Assembly: GCA_902799185.1 (NCBI GenBank)
Contig: CADBZO010000017.1
Location: forward strand, 1-64,000
Source: an uncultured Bacteroidales bacterium
GTDB taxonomy: Bacteria > Bacteroidota > Bacteroidia > Bacteroidales > Paludibacteraceae
Direction: 5' to 3'
DNA length: 64,000 nt
Both the position numbers and the translations under genes were made by a program. Positions 31,149-40,293 of this stretch are shown one piece after another (position 1 is the stretch's first letter; each line of letters starts with the position of its first letter). The notes beneath the pieces were generated by a model. It was given only the letters and a program-made list of their open reading frames with translations, was not told the origin of the DNA and did not search any database.

Positions 31149-32798
31149 ATGAGCAAGTACAAATGGAGTTTTGCCAACGTGGGCGGCGTGACCCGCGTAC
31201 GTATCCAGTCGGCGGAGGACATCCGTCATCTGGGCGAGTTGGACAAAAAGATGTGGACAGTCCTTTCCTGTCCTGTGAACGGTCTGGAGATCAGTTCGGA
31301 CTCGCTGAGCCTGATGGACAGCGACAACGACGGCAAGTTGCGTCTGAAGGAGGTAGTGGGAGCAGCGGAGTGGCTCTGCGCTACGCTGAAAGATCCCGAG
31401 ACACTCTTTGCACAGAAAGACGAGATAGCTCTCGCCAATATCGCCGATGAGGCTATCGCCGGAGTAGCCAAGCAAGTGGCGGCCGGCAAAGAGACCGTGA
31501 CGCTGGCGGATGTGCAGGCTGCCATGGACGCCGTGACTGTCGAGGAGCAGGCTGTTCCCGCCGCTCCGCTGGAGGCGGACGTCATCGCCGCCTACAAGGA
31601 GAAACAGGCGGAGTACGCCGCTTATTTCGAGCAGGAGAAATTGCAGAAACTCGGTCTGGCTGTCATCGCCGAGGAGACGCCGAAGCCGGGAATGAAAGAG
31701 GCTGATTTCGTCAAGATGGGTGCGCAAATCAGCGAGTGGGAGGCAGCGAAAGCCGCCGCAGAAAGCGCCAATGCCGATGCGCTGGCAGCGGCGAAAGCCG
31801 TGTATGAGCCGTTGCGCAAGCTGCTCCTCCTCCACCGCGATTTCTACCGCTTGCTGCGTAACTTCGTGACCCTGGAGGACTTCTATGACCGCAAGAGCGA
31901 GACGATCGCTTCGTTCGAGGCAGGCACACTCATTATAGACCAGCGTGCGTGCCGCCTGTGCATGCGCGTGACCGACCCCGCCAAACATGACAGTCAGGCT
32001 CCGCTGAGCGGGATGTTCCTGCTGTACTGCAACTGCGTGAACCAGAAGACCGGCAAAACCATGCAGATCGTTGCTGCTGTGACACAAGGCGAGGTGAACA
32101 ACCTCAGCGTAGGCAAGAATGCCGTGTTCTACGACAACGACGGGCTGGATTACGATGCTACGGTGACGAAAATCATCGACAACCCTATCTCTATCCGTCA
32201 GGCGTTCTGGACCCCTTACCGCAAGTTCGGCAAATGGGTGGAGGACAAGATTAACAAGTCCGCCGCGGAGAAAGACGCCAAGGCATTCGACGACATGACC
32301 GCCAAAGTGGAGACCGCCAAAGTGGACGGCGCACCGGCAGAGGCACAGAAACCCGCTTTCGACATCGCCAAGTTCGCCGGTATCTTCGCCGCCATCGGTA
32401 TGGCGTTAGGTATGATCGGCACGATGCTGGTGAGCGTAGCCAAAGGATGGGTGACTCTCACATGGTGGCAGCAGATACTCGTCTTCTGCGGTATCCTGCT
32501 TCTCATCAGCGGTCCGAGCATGGTGATGGCGTGGCTCAAACTGCGCCGGCGCAACTTGGCTCCGGTGCTCAACGCCAACGGCTGGGCTGTGAACGCAGAT
32601 GCCATCATCTCCGTCATCTTCGGCCGTACGCTGACCGAGCAGGTGGCTTTCCCGCTGGTGAAAGCGCCTAAACTGGAAGGAGCGATGAGCGCGTGGAAGA
32701 AATGGGTCATTGGTATTTGTGTAACATTATTGGTATTAGCTGTTATATGCGTTGTCTTACATCTCTGTGGCTTCTGCTGCTGCTTCTGCTGCCGTTAA
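31149..32798 (+). CDS. Membrane protein with EF-hand-like motif, function unknown
   Basis: A 549-residue protein without signal peptide. Near residue 60 is an EF-hand-like loop, [13 protein letters not shown], which could bind calcium. The middle is Ala/Glu-rich and helical ([37 protein letters not shown]). A region around [20 protein letters not shown] follows, then three or four C-terminal membrane segments ([58 protein letters not shown]) and a Cys-rich end ([11 protein letters not shown]). I recognise the architecture only as a conserved Bacteroidales hypothetical protein. Its last 52 bases overlap the next gene in another frame. Confidence 0.75.
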   Translation: MSKYKWSFANVGGVTRVRIQSAEDIRHLGELDKKMWTVLSCPVNGLEISSDSLSLMDSDNDGKLRLKEVVGAAEWLCATLKDPETLFAQKDEIALANIADEAIAGVAKQVAAGKETVTLADVQAAMDAVTVEEQAVPAAPLEADVIAAYKEKQAEYAAYFEQEKLQKLGLAVIAEETPKPGMKEADFVKMGAQISEWEAAKAAAESANADALAAAKAVYEPLRKLLLLHRDFYRLLRNFVTLEDFYDRKSETIASFEAGTLIIDQRACRLCMRVTDPAKHDSQAPLSGMFLLYCNCVNQKTGKTMQIVAAVTQGEVNNLSVGKNAVFYDNDGLDYDATVTKIIDNPISIRQAFWTPYRKFGKWVEDKINKSAAEKDAKAFDDMTAKVETAKVDGAPAEAQKPAFDIAKFAGIFAAIGMALGMIGTMLVSVAKGWVTLTWWQQILVFCGILLLISGPSMVMAWLKLRRRNLAPVLNANGWAVNADAIISVIFGRTLTEQVAFPLVKAPKLEGAMSAWKKWVIGICVTLLVLAVICVVLHLCGFCCCFCCR

Positions 32799-33763
32799 GC
32801 GCGCAGGACCAGCCTGCCGTACCGAGTGTGCCGCTGGACAGTGCGGCCATGGACAGCGAGGGCGACGAGCTGGAGGAACTGGACGATATAGACGTGCGTG
32901 CCAACCAGCTGCCGGAGTGTCTGGCGGGGCTCTTCTCCCACGACACGCTGATTTTGGGATGCGAGCTGGAGCTGCTGCCGCGTAAGATTATCGTGCGCAC
33001 CAAGGACGGCGATGTGGTGTATAAGATAGCGCCGCAGTTCATGCTGGACACGGCGTTGATGAACCACCACCCGGCGGACAGTATCTACCGTTTCATCTGG
33101 ACGGACGAGCGCGTCAACCCCTACGGGACGATGTTCGACAGTATCAAAGAGGATGTGCATATCCCGATGGCAGGCTTCGTACTGCCCGCTCCGGGATATG
33201 TGACCAGTCCTTACGGCTGGCGCCGCAACAGGATGCATAAGGGAACGGATCTCAAAGTGCAGGTAGGTGACTCCATCCGCGCCGCCTGGGCGGGCCAGGT
33301 CCGTATCGTAGGATGGGACCCGAGAGGCTACGGCTATTTCGTAGTGATGCGTCACGAGAACGGTTTGGAGACCGTCTATGGTCACCTGAGCCGTCCGTTG
33401 GTGGATGAGTACGAACAGGTGCCGGCGGGCTACGTCATCGGTCTGGGAGGCAACACCGGCCGTTCGACAGGCAGCCACCTCCATCTGGAGATGCGCTATC
33501 TGGGCGAGGCAATGAACCCGGCGGGCATCATAGATTTCAACACGGGGCAGCTCAAGAACAAAGAGGAGTACGTCATCGGCATCAAGGCCATGAAGAAAGC
33601 CCGTGCCGAGCAGGCGGCGATGAAGTACCACAAGGTACGCCAAGGTGACACCTTATCCGGTATAGCGAAGAAATACGGCACGTCCGTGAGAGCCCTCTGC
33701 CGGCTGAACAATATCAAGGAGACGAAGATCCTCCAGATCGGTCAGAAGATAAGAGTTCGGTAA
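32747..33763 (+). CDS. M23-family peptidoglycan peptidase with LysM domain
   Basis: A 338-residue exported protein. Signal peptide [20 protein letters not shown] begins at ATG 32747, inside the previous gene. The M23 (lysostaphin-type) domain shows the zinc ligands: [19 protein letters not shown] (H, D) and [17 protein letters not shown] (H-x-H). The C-terminal LysM repeat is [20 protein letters not shown] with [11 protein letters not shown]. It is expected to cut or remodel peptide cross-links in the periplasm, or to regulate amidases if inactive; the metal ligands look complete. A strong bidirectional terminator follows. Confidence 0.93.
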   Translation: MRCLTSLWLLLLLLLPLSAQDQPAVPSVPLDSAAMDSEGDELEELDDIDVRANQLPECLAGLFSHDTLILGCELELLPRKIIVRTKDGDVVYKIAPQFMLDTALMNHHPADSIYRFIWTDERVNPYGTMFDSIKEDVHIPMAGFVLPAPGYVTSPYGWRRNRMHKGTDLKVQVGDSIRAAWAGQVRIVGWDPRGYGYFVVMRHENGLETVYGHLSRPLVDEYEQVPAGYVIGLGGNTGRSTGSHLHLEMRYLGEAMNPAGIIDFNTGQLKNKEEYVIGIKAMKKARAEQAAMKYHKVRQGDTLSGIAKKYGTSVRALCRLNNIKETKILQIGQKIRVR

Positions 33764-33796
33764 ATGGTCAAATGGTAAATGACCAAATGGTAAATA

Positions 33797-33828
33797 GAAT
33801 AAACGCGGCCTCTCAGCCGCGTTTATTC
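33797..33828. terminator. Bidirectional terminator between convergent genes
   Basis: GAATAAACGCGGC, CTCTCA, GCCGCGTTTATTC: 13-bp perfect stem ending the M23 gene (plus) and covering the rlmH stop codon (minus). Confidence 0.85.
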
Positions 33829-34293
33829 GTGGTGGTAGGGTTCTCCCCGGAGAATGGTCATTGCGCGGTATATCTGCTCGATGGCCATTATTCGTATCAT
33901 CTGGTGGGAGAACGTCATCTGGCTGAGGCTGATCTTGCCGTCTGCGCGCTGATAGACAGCAGGCGAGAAACCGTAGGGCCCGCCGATGACAAGCGTGAGG
34001 TCACGGCCGGAGCCCATCTTCTTTTGCAGCCACCCGGCATACTCGACGGAGCGGAACTCGCGTCCGTGTTCGTCCAGAAGAATGACCTCCATAGCCGGGG
34101 TGAGGCGCGAGAGGATGGCTTCGCCTTCCGCCGCTTTGACCTGCTCCTCCGTAAGCGACTTGGCGTTTTTGAGATCGGGTATCACGACCAGCTCGAACGG
34201 CACATAATGTCTGAGCCGTTCCCGGTATTCGTCGATAAGCGAGGCAATACGCGCGTCAGTCGTCTTCCCCGTAAGAATCAATTGAATCTTCAT
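33823..34293 (-). CDS. rlmH: 23S rRNA (pseudouridine1915-N3)-methyltransferase RlmH
   Basis: SPOUT-class methyltransferase of 156 residues acting on the assembled ribosome at pseudouridine 1915. Seen: MKIQLILTGKTTDARI, EGEAILSRL, ILLDEHGREFRSVEYAGWL, the SAM-knot LTLVIGGPYGFSPAVYQRAD and C-terminal LSQMTFSHQMIRIMAIEQIY with RAMTILRGEPYHHE. Full length. The ATG 34293 lies within the end of the preceding lipoprotein gene (38-base overlap), suggesting coupled expression. Confidence 0.97.
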   Translation of the reverse strand: MKIQLILTGKTTDARIASLIDEYRERLRHYVPFELVVIPDLKNAKSLTEEQVKAAEGEAILSRLTPAMEVILLDEHGREFRSVEYAGWLQKKMGSGRDLTLVIGGPYGFSPAVYQRADGKISLSQMTFSHQMIRIMAIEQIYRAMTILRGEPYHHE

Positions 34294-35161
34294 CTTTGAA
34301 ATAGGCCTTGAAATCGTCCCCTGTCCAGGTGAATTTGTAAATGACGTTATTAGCCAGAGTACCGTCCCACGCTACGATGGAGGTATAGTAGGTGTGGCCC
34401 TCCTGAAAATCACAACCCGCATCCTTTCCGTCGTTCTCGGCCACCCGCACGCCGTAGAGGATATTGTCAACGAGGCGGTATTCCATGATATTCAGGAAAT
34501 ACTCTGTGAAATACTCCTCCGGCGTCTGGTGGTATATATCCGCGAGATCCAGGCTGTCCCGCGTAGTCGCCATATAGGGGAAGCGGTCGTATATATGTCC
34601 GGTCGAGTCCACGGGGTAGATATAATCCCATCTGCCATACACGCGGTACTCGAAATGAATATCCACTACGCTCGTTTCCGTAGTCCTGACCGTCGTGAGG
34701 TACAGCCTGCCCGCCGACTGTTGTTTGTCCGGATCGACGACAAAGGCGTAAATCCAGTATTCGGAGTCCGGCTCCAGGCCGTGGAAGAAATGGTTGATAT
34801 AGCCGTAATGGAGCGCATGGCTGGCGAACGGCGCTATATTCGTCTCACCTTCCTTGAGCAGACTGTTGCGCCAGGTGAGGTACTCCAGGTTCGCCGAATC
34901 GAGCGCCAGCATCATGAACTGTTTCTGGTGCTCCATGGGGTTGTATCCGGGTCTGACCGTGTCGATGGCAATGAGGTAATACGCCTCTTTGGAGGTGGAG
35001 AAAGAGCACTCCACGAAACCCGCCGAGACGGTTTTGACCTCCATCGTCAGCTCCACGTTGTTGGTAGTCCACGGAGCCTCGGTCTCGCATGACGGGAGAA
35101 AAAGAGCCATGAACAGAGGGACGAGGTACCATGTACAAAGAATATGTTGCCGTTTATTCAT
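34256..35161 (-). CDS. Lipoprotein of unknown function
   Basis: A 301-residue lipoprotein: from ATG 35161, signal MNKRQHILCTWYLVPLFMALFL, lipobox LPSC. The mature part is rich in Tyr, Trp and acidic residues; it contains a fibronectin-like stretch (VKTVSAGFVECSFSTSKEAY, NHFFHGLEPDSEYWIYAFVV, GRLYLTTVRT) and a second, unrecognised half (YFTEYFLNIMEYRLVDNILY). It probably works at the outer membrane. Overlaps the hydrolase gene upstream by 8 bases and rlmH downstream by 38 bases. Confidence 0.75.
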   Translation of the reverse strand: MNKRQHILCTWYLVPLFMALFLPSCETEAPWTTNNVELTMEVKTVSAGFVECSFSTSKEAYYLIAIDTVRPGYNPMEHQKQFMMLALDSANLEYLTWRNSLLKEGETNIAPFASHALHYGYINHFFHGLEPDSEYWIYAFVVDPDKQQSAGRLYLTTVRTTETSVVDIHFEYRVYGRWDYIYPVDSTGHIYDRFPYMATTRDSLDLADIYHQTPEEYFTEYFLNIMEYRLVDNILYGVRVAENDGKDAGCDFQEGHTYYTSIVAWDGTLANNVIYKFTWTGDDFKAYFKDEDSIDSYGEDD

Positions 35162-36503
35162 ACAGTTCCCTTTCTTTTTCTTCCGTCTCCAGCTGGGTCT
35201 TGACGGCATTGATAAACCTGAGACAGGTATTCACGTGTCCTCCGTAGTGGCCGAAGTTAAAGGTAATATTCGCGTTCTGCCATTTGGACTGAGCCTTACT
35301 GGCGTTGGTGTATGGTACCGTCTCGTCGTCTATGGAGTGCATCATATAGACGGATGCCATCGGCGACCAGTTATAGGTGGTGATGGAGTTCGCCGTCATG
35401 GCTTTGTACAGTTCCGCTACTTTGGCGGATTTGGGGTTCATTGCCTCCGGGGTGAGCAGTTCGTGGGTGACGCGGGTGCCGATCATTTCGTTGATTTGGG
35501 CGGAGGTGAACCGCTTGCTGTTGATCCACTCGTCCATATGTGCGTATAGCCATTCCTGCATGAGGTCCGTCATCTCTATGTGCAGTCCTGCCCCCGCAAT
35601 CATGCCTTGCAGCACCAGCGGTACGGCTACCGGATAACCGGCTATGTCGGTGCTCACAAACCGTTCATAAGTCGCCTGCACGTCGTACGGTCCGCCTCCG
35701 GCGAAGACGCGGTGGATCTTCACATGGTCGGGATCATCGTCGGACGAATACTCGTTCTCGATGAGGTACTCCACCGCCATCGTGGTGGCACCGCCCTGGC
35801 TGTAGCCCATGAGGATGAGGTCGTCGTACTCCGGTTCCTGGCCGACGGCTTTGAGCCACGGCCGTACCGCCAGATACATGTCCAGCACGTTACGCGCCGT
35901 GAGGTCCATCACCAGGTACGGATGCACGCGGTCGGCCGTCACGCCGTAACCCAGGTAATCGGGGATGATGAGTCCGTAGCCCAGATTGACGAGTACGCCT
36001 TCCAGCGAGAATGCGTTGCTGGGCGCCTCGGCGTTGGAGCAGACGGTGTAGTGGCTTACGAGAATCATGCGTTTGGGTCTCTTCCCTTTCGGGAGCATGA
36101 CTTTGCCGGAGAGACGGATGGAATCCCAGTGCTCGTCAAAACTGGGATAGGTGCCGACAATCTCAATCACTTGGTTGCGGTTGTTGTACCTCAGTAACTC
36201 CTGCAGGATAGCCGCGCCGGAGACACTGCTGGTCTGCGGCATCCTGTTCGGCCCTTGGGTTGGCTCGTCCGTATAGTCGTTGACGGGTGTCCCGTCCGGC
36301 AGGTAGCAGTTGTAAGGCAGGCCGTTCGTCAGGTCCGTTTCATGCTGACCGATCACGCGGAAAGCCATTCCTTTGCCGGCCTCCAAATCCATGAAATCCA
36401 CAAACTCCTCCTGCCTGAACTGACAGGAAGAAACAAGGAGTATTGCCAAGAGCAATACTATTTGAGATTTGATATTTGATATTTGAGATGTGATATTTGA
36501 CAT
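35154..36503 (-). CDS. Alpha/beta-hydrolase lipoprotein
   Basis: A 449-residue lipoprotein whose signal (QIVLLLAILLVSSC) is preceded by MSNITSQISNIKS, encoded by TTTGATATTTGAGAT-type simple repeats. The catalytic triad of an alpha/beta hydrolase is visible: nucleophile in LMGYSQGGATTMAVEY, acid in MMHSIDDETVPY, His in FGHYGGHVN. YLGYGVTADRVHPYLVMDLT fits secreted lipases and esterases of this type. It probably acts on an ester or peptide substrate at the envelope; the substrate is unknown. Confidence 0.85.
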   Translation of the reverse strand: MSNITSQISNIKSQIVLLLAILLVSSCQFRQEEFVDFMDLEAGKGMAFRVIGQHETDLTNGLPYNCYLPDGTPVNDYTDEPTQGPNRMPQTSSVSGAAILQELLRYNNRNQVIEIVGTYPSFDEHWDSIRLSGKVMLPKGKRPKRMILVSHYTVCSNAEAPSNAFSLEGVLVNLGYGLIIPDYLGYGVTADRVHPYLVMDLTARNVLDMYLAVRPWLKAVGQEPEYDDLILMGYSQGGATTMAVEYLIENEYSSDDDPDHVKIHRVFAGGGPYDVQATYERFVSTDIAGYPVAVPLVLQGMIAGAGLHIEMTDLMQEWLYAHMDEWINSKRFTSAQINEMIGTRVTHELLTPEAMNPKSAKVAELYKAMTANSITTYNWSPMASVYMMHSIDDETVPYTNASKAQSKWQNANITFNFGHYGGHVNTCLRFINAVKTQLETEEKERELYE

Positions 36504-36585
36504 TCGAGATTACTGCTGTTGCGATATTTTAAGTTTTGTGATTTTTCTTATTTTCCAATCCCGAAGGGATATTTTCGGATGCAGC

Positions 36586-36614
36586 CCATCGGTGCCTATT
36601 TAGGCAATCGATGG
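36586..36614. repeat. Hairpin-forming intergenic sequence
   Basis: CCATCG, TGCCTA, TT, TAGGCA and CGATGG make a bulged stem in the 145-base gap between the hydrolase gene and the outer-membrane protein gene, next to TCCCGAAGGGA. It may be a terminator for the minus-strand gene at 36649 or a REP-type sequence. Confidence 0.45.
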
Positions 36615-36648
36615 CGACCAAGGGCATGAATGAAGGCAGGAAGCTTGC

Positions 36649-37293
36649 TTACTGACCGGCATACAGGGACTTGGGCGCAAGAGCCATTAGGCTCGGGGGC
36701 TGCGCATTTTCGATCATCCCTCCGAAATCTACCGTCCAGAACCAGCGGTTGTAGTTTGCGCTGATGCCGAAGACCGTCAGGTTCACCGCCCCGCCTACTA
36801 CCGTCCTCCGTCCCCGGCTGTCTCTCTCCGTGCCGCCGTTGATATCCATGCCCACGCCCAGACCCGAATAGAGGTTAACGTACTCGTGGTGGTAATAGGT
36901 GAAACGGATAGTCGGCATGATGACGAGGTTATAGAAATAATGCCCTTTATCGCGTGCCAGCTCTTCGCCCAGGCCGTTGCGCATCACGTCGTCCCAGTGT
37001 ACAAAACTGATGTCCGCCATGCCTCCGAACGAGAACCAGCCCTTGTGCCGGTACTGGTACTCCGCCCATATATGCTGGTCGTGGTGGTAATCCTCATGGT
37101 AGAGCTGCCGGTAAGAGGCCGGCATGGTGCGTACGCGGTACAAGGGGTTGTGCCACATCAGGCTCTCGAACAGCTGGTCTCCCCAGCCCACGCGCACCTC
37201 GTGGCGCATGTTGAGGTATGCCCATTTGTTCTCCGCTCCGGCACCCATGGCGATTGCCAGCAGAGCCATCAAGATGACAATCTTTCTTTTCAC
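36649..37293 (-). CDS. Outer-membrane beta-barrel protein, unknown function
   Basis: A 214-residue exported protein: MKRKIVILMALLAIAMGAGA signal, then alternating hydrophobic and polar strands (RHEVRVGWGDQLFESLMW, RHKGWFSFGGMADISFVHWD, YVNLYSGLGVGMDING, NRWFWTVDFGGMIE). It resembles small 8-stranded barrels of Bacteroidales. Start is a problem: GTG 37293 gives a good signal peptide but lies only 4 bases after the -7 box (37305-37298); ATG 37269 fits the promoter but leaves a very short signal. Confidence 0.75.
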   Translation of the reverse strand: MKRKIVILMALLAIAMGAGAENKWAYLNMRHEVRVGWGDQLFESLMWHNPLYRVRTMPASYRQLYHEDYHHDQHIWAEYQYRHKGWFSFGGMADISFVHWDDVMRNGLGEELARDKGHYFYNLVIMPTIRFTYYHHEYVNLYSGLGVGMDINGGTERDSRGRRTVVGGAVNLTVFGISANYNRWFWTVDFGGMIENAQPPSLMALAPKSLYAGQ

Positions 37294-37297
37294 ACCG

Positions 37298-37329
37298 CAA
37301 AATTACTATAATTTTTTGATACTCGCAAA
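37298..37329 (-). promoter_or_regulatory. Promoter of the outer-membrane protein gene
   Basis: Minus-strand TTTG (37329-37326), 20-base spacer, TAATTTTG (37305-37298). Divergent from the nadC promoter 15 bases away. Confidence 0.75.
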
Positions 37330-37344
37330 TATTTCCGTGAAATT

Positions 37345-37376
37345 CTTGCATATGTCAAAAAAAAGCAGTACTTTTG
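37345..37376 (+). promoter_or_regulatory. Promoter of nadC
   Basis: CTTG (37345-37348), spacer CATATGTCAAAAAAAAGCAG (20), TACTTTTG (37369-37376). It is nearly identical to the rpmB promoter spacer. Confidence 0.92.
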
Positions 37377-37393
37377 CACAAAAATTGAATCAT

Positions 37394-38263
37394 ATGGAAA
37401 AGCAAGAACTTCGTAAACTCATCGCTATCTGGTTTGAGGAGGATATTCGCGACGGCGACCATACCTCCCTCAGTTGTATTCCGCCCACCCAGATGGGCTG
37501 CCAGCAGTTGATAATCAAGGATACCGGTATTCTCGCCGGCGTGGAAGTAGCCAAAGAGATTGTGAATTACTTCGACCCCGAGTGCCGTTTTGAGCAGTTC
37601 CTGCACGACGGCGATGCGGTCAAACCGGGCGACATCGCTTTCAAGGTCTATGGCAAGGAGCTGAGCCTGCTCCAGATAGAGCGTACGATGCTCAATGTGA
37701 TGCAACGGATGTCCGGCGTAGCGACTACTGCCCACCGCTACCAGTCGCTCATCGAGGACACCGGATGCCACGTGCTCGACACCCGCAAGACGACGCCGGG
37801 ACTGCGTTACCTGGAGAAAGAGGCGGTGGCGCTCGGCGGCGGCATGAACCACCGTATCGGGCTCTTCGATATGATCCTGCTCAAGGACAACCACGTGGAT
37901 TTCGCCGGAGGCATCACCGCCGCCCTTACGCGTGCACGCGATTATTGTAAGGAGAAAGGCAAGGCGCTCAAGATTGAGATAGAGGTCCGTAATTTCGACG
38001 AGATCAACGAAGCCCTTGCTACAAACATCCCCGACCGTATCATGCTCGATAACTTCACTCCGGAGAAGACCAAAGAGGCGGTGAAACTCATCAGAGAATG
38101 GGAAAAGACTGCCGGACGTCATATGGAGATTGAGTCCTCGGGCGGCATCACCATTGACACCATCCGCAGCTACGCTGTGACGGGCGTGGACTTCGTTTCC
38201 GTCGGTGCGCTGACCCACTCCTACAAGAGCCTGGACATGAGCTTCAAAGCGGTGAAAAATTGA
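37394..38263 (+). CDS. nadC: Nicotinate-nucleotide pyrophosphorylase (carboxylating) NadC
   Basis: A 289-residue cytoplasmic enzyme converting quinolinate and PRPP to nicotinate mononucleotide in NAD synthesis. Start ATG 37394 (MEKQELRKLIAIWFEEDIRD), 17 bases after the -7 box. Motifs: EDIRDGDHTS, ERTMLNVMQRMSGVATTAHR, LDTRKTTPGLRYLEKEAVAL with GGGMNHRIGLFDMILLKDNH, IEIEVRNFDEI, RIMLDNFTPE, IESSGGITIDTIRSYAVTGV and DFVSVGALTHS. No nadA or nadB lies beside it. Confidence 0.96.
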   Translation: MEKQELRKLIAIWFEEDIRDGDHTSLSCIPPTQMGCQQLIIKDTGILAGVEVAKEIVNYFDPECRFEQFLHDGDAVKPGDIAFKVYGKELSLLQIERTMLNVMQRMSGVATTAHRYQSLIEDTGCHVLDTRKTTPGLRYLEKEAVALGGGMNHRIGLFDMILLKDNHVDFAGGITAALTRARDYCKEKGKALKIEIEVRNFDEINEALATNIPDRIMLDNFTPEKTKEAVKLIREWEKTAGRHMEIESSGGITIDTIRSYAVTGVDFVSVGALTHSYKSLDMSFKAVKN

Positions 38264-38287
38264 CAGAAACATTACTATAATAATCCA

Positions 38288-39208
38288 ATGAAAAAAATCT
38301 TTACTATCCTTTTCTGCTTATTTGCTCTGATGGCAAATGCAGAAGAAATAAAAATGGCGCTGCTGCAGCCGCGTGTGGCGGAGGGTTCCGCGCCCTGCAA
38401 ACCGATTGAGTTAAACATGATCCGCGGTGAGTTACGCAAGGCGTTCGGCTGGCAGTCGGAGTTTCAGGTGCTTACCCGTACCGATGTGGATGCCATGCTC
38501 AAAGAGCACGGTTTCCAGCAAACAGGTATGGTGGACGACAACCAGCGGAAACAAGTAGGAATCATGACAGGAGCGCAGTATATCTGTGTATCCACGGTTA
38601 CCAAGGACGGCACGCAGCTGTATATCGAGTCCTACTTGGTGGATATTGAGACGGGTGTTATGACGAACCCGGCTACTCAGTTTGCCAATGTGCTCAATAA
38701 TGACTACAGCACCCTGCAAGAGCCCTGCAACCAATTGGCGAAAGAGATGCTCGGCGAGTTGGGCGGTCATAAGAAATCTTCCGGCGTGACGGGCAGAAAG
38801 TCCTCACAAGTGCCGGCTGGATATGTGGACTTGGGCCTGCCGAGCGGCACGCTCTGGAAAGCGGAGAACGAAGACTGCGGTCTGATCAAGTATGACCAAG
38901 CGGTTAATTTCTACGGCTCCAGCCTTCCCACCAAAGAGCAGTGGGAGGAACTGAAGGACAACTGCCTTTGGACTTGGACAGGCAACGGTTATAAGGTAAA
39001 GGGCAAGAGTGGGGAATCTATCGTTTTGCCTGCGGCTGGCTGGCGCAGTTGTGACGGCACGCTCCTCAGCGTTGGCTCGAACGGTTACTATTGGTCGTCC
39101 ACGCCTAATGGTTCGGAGAGCGCGTGGGACCTGGGCTTCTTTTCGGGCGGCGTGGACATGTTCAACGACAACCGTTGCAGCAGCCTATTTGTCCGCCTTG
39201 TCCGTTAG
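38288..39208 (+). CDS. Exported protein: CsgG-like N-terminus plus FISUMP-like domain
   Basis: A 306-residue protein with signal peptide MKKIFTILFCLFALMANAEE. The first half resembles CsgG/FlgO-type proteins (MALLQPRVAEGSAPCKPIEL, LNMIRGELRKAF, QVGIMTGAQYICVSTVTKDG). After a Ser/Gly/Lys linker, the second half has YVDLGLPSGTLWKAENEDCG, FYGSSLPTKEQWEELKDNCL and GYYWSSTPNGSESAWDLGFF, the pattern of the Fibrobacter succinogenes major paralogous domain, common in Bacteroidales surface proteins. No function is known. It is 24 bases downstream of nadC. Confidence 0.8.
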   Translation: MKKIFTILFCLFALMANAEEIKMALLQPRVAEGSAPCKPIELNMIRGELRKAFGWQSEFQVLTRTDVDAMLKEHGFQQTGMVDDNQRKQVGIMTGAQYICVSTVTKDGTQLYIESYLVDIETGVMTNPATQFANVLNNDYSTLQEPCNQLAKEMLGELGGHKKSSGVTGRKSSQVPAGYVDLGLPSGTLWKAENEDCGLIKYDQAVNFYGSSLPTKEQWEELKDNCLWTWTGNGYKVKGKSGESIVLPAAGWRSCDGTLLSVGSNGYYWSSTPNGSESAWDLGFFSGGVDMFNDNRCSSLFVRLVR

Positions 39209-39307
39209 TTTTCAGAAAAAAACGGTAGTCTCATGTGTGCTGGTCGGCACAAGTGTTGCTAAATACGAGGAGCGAAGGAAATGTATATTTTTTTAAAAGT
39301 GATAATC

Positions 39308-39538
39308 ATGGAACGGGAACTAACGTTACATCAAGCCAAGATGGATCTGTTACGGGTAGTAGATCGTATCCAGAGTGTAGATGAGGTGCAAACCATCCGT
39401 CTAATCCTTGCTGATTACTATGCTCGGAAGGTAGATGAAGAAATGGATCGCTTATGGGGTAGCGGGACTATCAACGAGCAGGTCTTGGAACAATGGAGTC
39501 ATGAACATATGCGTACCCCGTATAACTATGCGCAATAG
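39308..39538 (+). CDS. Small antitoxin-like protein next to a broken PIN gene
   Basis: A 76-residue helical acidic protein starting at ATG 39308 (MERELTLHQAKMDLLRVVDR). It has no fold I can name with certainty, but a short acidic protein whose 3' end overlaps the start of a PIN-domain ORF is the usual layout of a type II toxin-antitoxin pair. The partner toxin (39528-39587) is truncated to 19 codons, so the antitoxin appears to be an orphan. Confidence 0.6.
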   Translation: MERELTLHQAKMDLLRVVDRIQSVDEVQTIRLILADYYARKVDEEMDRLWGSGTINEQVLEQWSHEHMRTPYNYAQ

Positions 39539-39587
39539 GGTTGTATTGGATACGAATTGTCTCGTAATGGCATTGTCATTATTATAA
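39528..39587 (+). pseudogene. Truncated PIN-domain toxin gene
   Basis: ATG 39528 overlaps the end of the antitoxin-like gene. The peptide MRNRVVLDTNCLVMALSLL matches the start of PIN-domain RNases (hydrophobic strand then L-D-T-N with the first catalytic Asp) and stops at TAA 39585-39587. No further PIN sequence is visible before the terminator of queE. Most of the toxin has been deleted. Confidence 0.65.
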
Positions 39588-39628
39588 TATTCCATACACC
39601 TGTAAATAATGAAGCAGAGTTTAATAAA

Positions 39629-39658
39629 AATAGCGGGGCTATCGAAGTCCCGCTATTT
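39629..39658 (-). terminator. Terminator of the queuosine operon
   Basis: AATAGCGGG and CCCGCTATT (39650-39658 and 39629-39637 on the minus strand) form a 9-bp stem, with TTTTTATTAA following. It starts inside the last queE codons. Confidence 0.75.
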
Positions 39659-40262
39659 TGTGTAACTGTACGCTCAGCCGCCAGAAAGGGTGGGAGAGGA
39701 TATACCGGACGGTCTCCGGCAAGTTGTCATTCCGGTCGTCTTCCCATTCGTCAATACCGCTCATCATCAGCCATTCGCCCGTATAACGGAGCGGCTGCAG
39801 CATCCAGTGCTCTGCTTGTATCTTGCCCCGCCATACCTCCGGGTCGTACGTGCCGGTGAAGACCACCTTCACCTCGTCCGCTTGCGTTAGTGCCAGTTTC
39901 GTGCCCTCTTTGGGCGAACAGGTAATCCAGTCGATACCTTCCGGCAGCGGCCTTGTGCCGTTGGTCTCCACACAGATATAGAATCCGGCCCCGTGCAGGG
40001 CGTCAATAAGAGGCGCGTCCACCTGCAGGGAGGGTTCTCCGCCCGTCAGGACAAGCATCTTCCGCCGCTCGTTGGGGATGTCATAGAGGTCAAGCGCTTC
40101 GGCTACGATCTCGCCGGCGGACATCTCTGTATAGTCGGAGAAGTCCGTGTCGCACCAAGGGCAGCGGAGGTTACAACCGCTGAAGCGGACGAAGACAGCC
40201 GGAATACCGGAATGGGCGCCTTCGCCCTGCAATGTATAAAATATTTCGTTAACGCGATACAA
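39639..40262 (-). CDS. queE: 7-carboxy-7-deazaguanine synthase QueE
   Basis: Radical-SAM enzyme of 207 residues converting 6-carboxytetrahydropterin to 7-carboxy-7-deazaguanine. Motifs: EIFYTLQGEGAHSGIPAVFV, the 4Fe-4S motif C-x3-C-x2-C in SGCNLRCPWCDTDFSD, LVLTGGEPSLQVD, and FYICVETNGTRPLP. Last gene of the queF-queC-queD-queE operon for preQ0/preQ1 synthesis, with an 83-bp dispersed element between it and queD. Confidence 0.95.
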   Translation of the reverse strand: MYRVNEIFYTLQGEGAHSGIPAVFVRFSGCNLRCPWCDTDFSDYTEMSAGEIVAEALDLYDIPNERRKMLVLTGGEPSLQVDAPLIDALHGAGFYICVETNGTRPLPEGIDWITCSPKEGTKLALTQADEVKVVFTGTYDPEVWRGKIQAEHWMLQPLRYTGEWLMMSGIDEWEDDRNDNLPETVRYILSHPFWRLSVQLHKIAGLR

Positions 40263-40293
40263 TGTACGATGTACAATTTACAATGTACAATTT

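Noticed and set aside
31047..32087. N-terminal 347-codon extension of the EamA-type ORF
   Set aside because: It runs across the promoter pair and antisense to the 31149 gene; the EamA fold and promoter fix the start at 31046.
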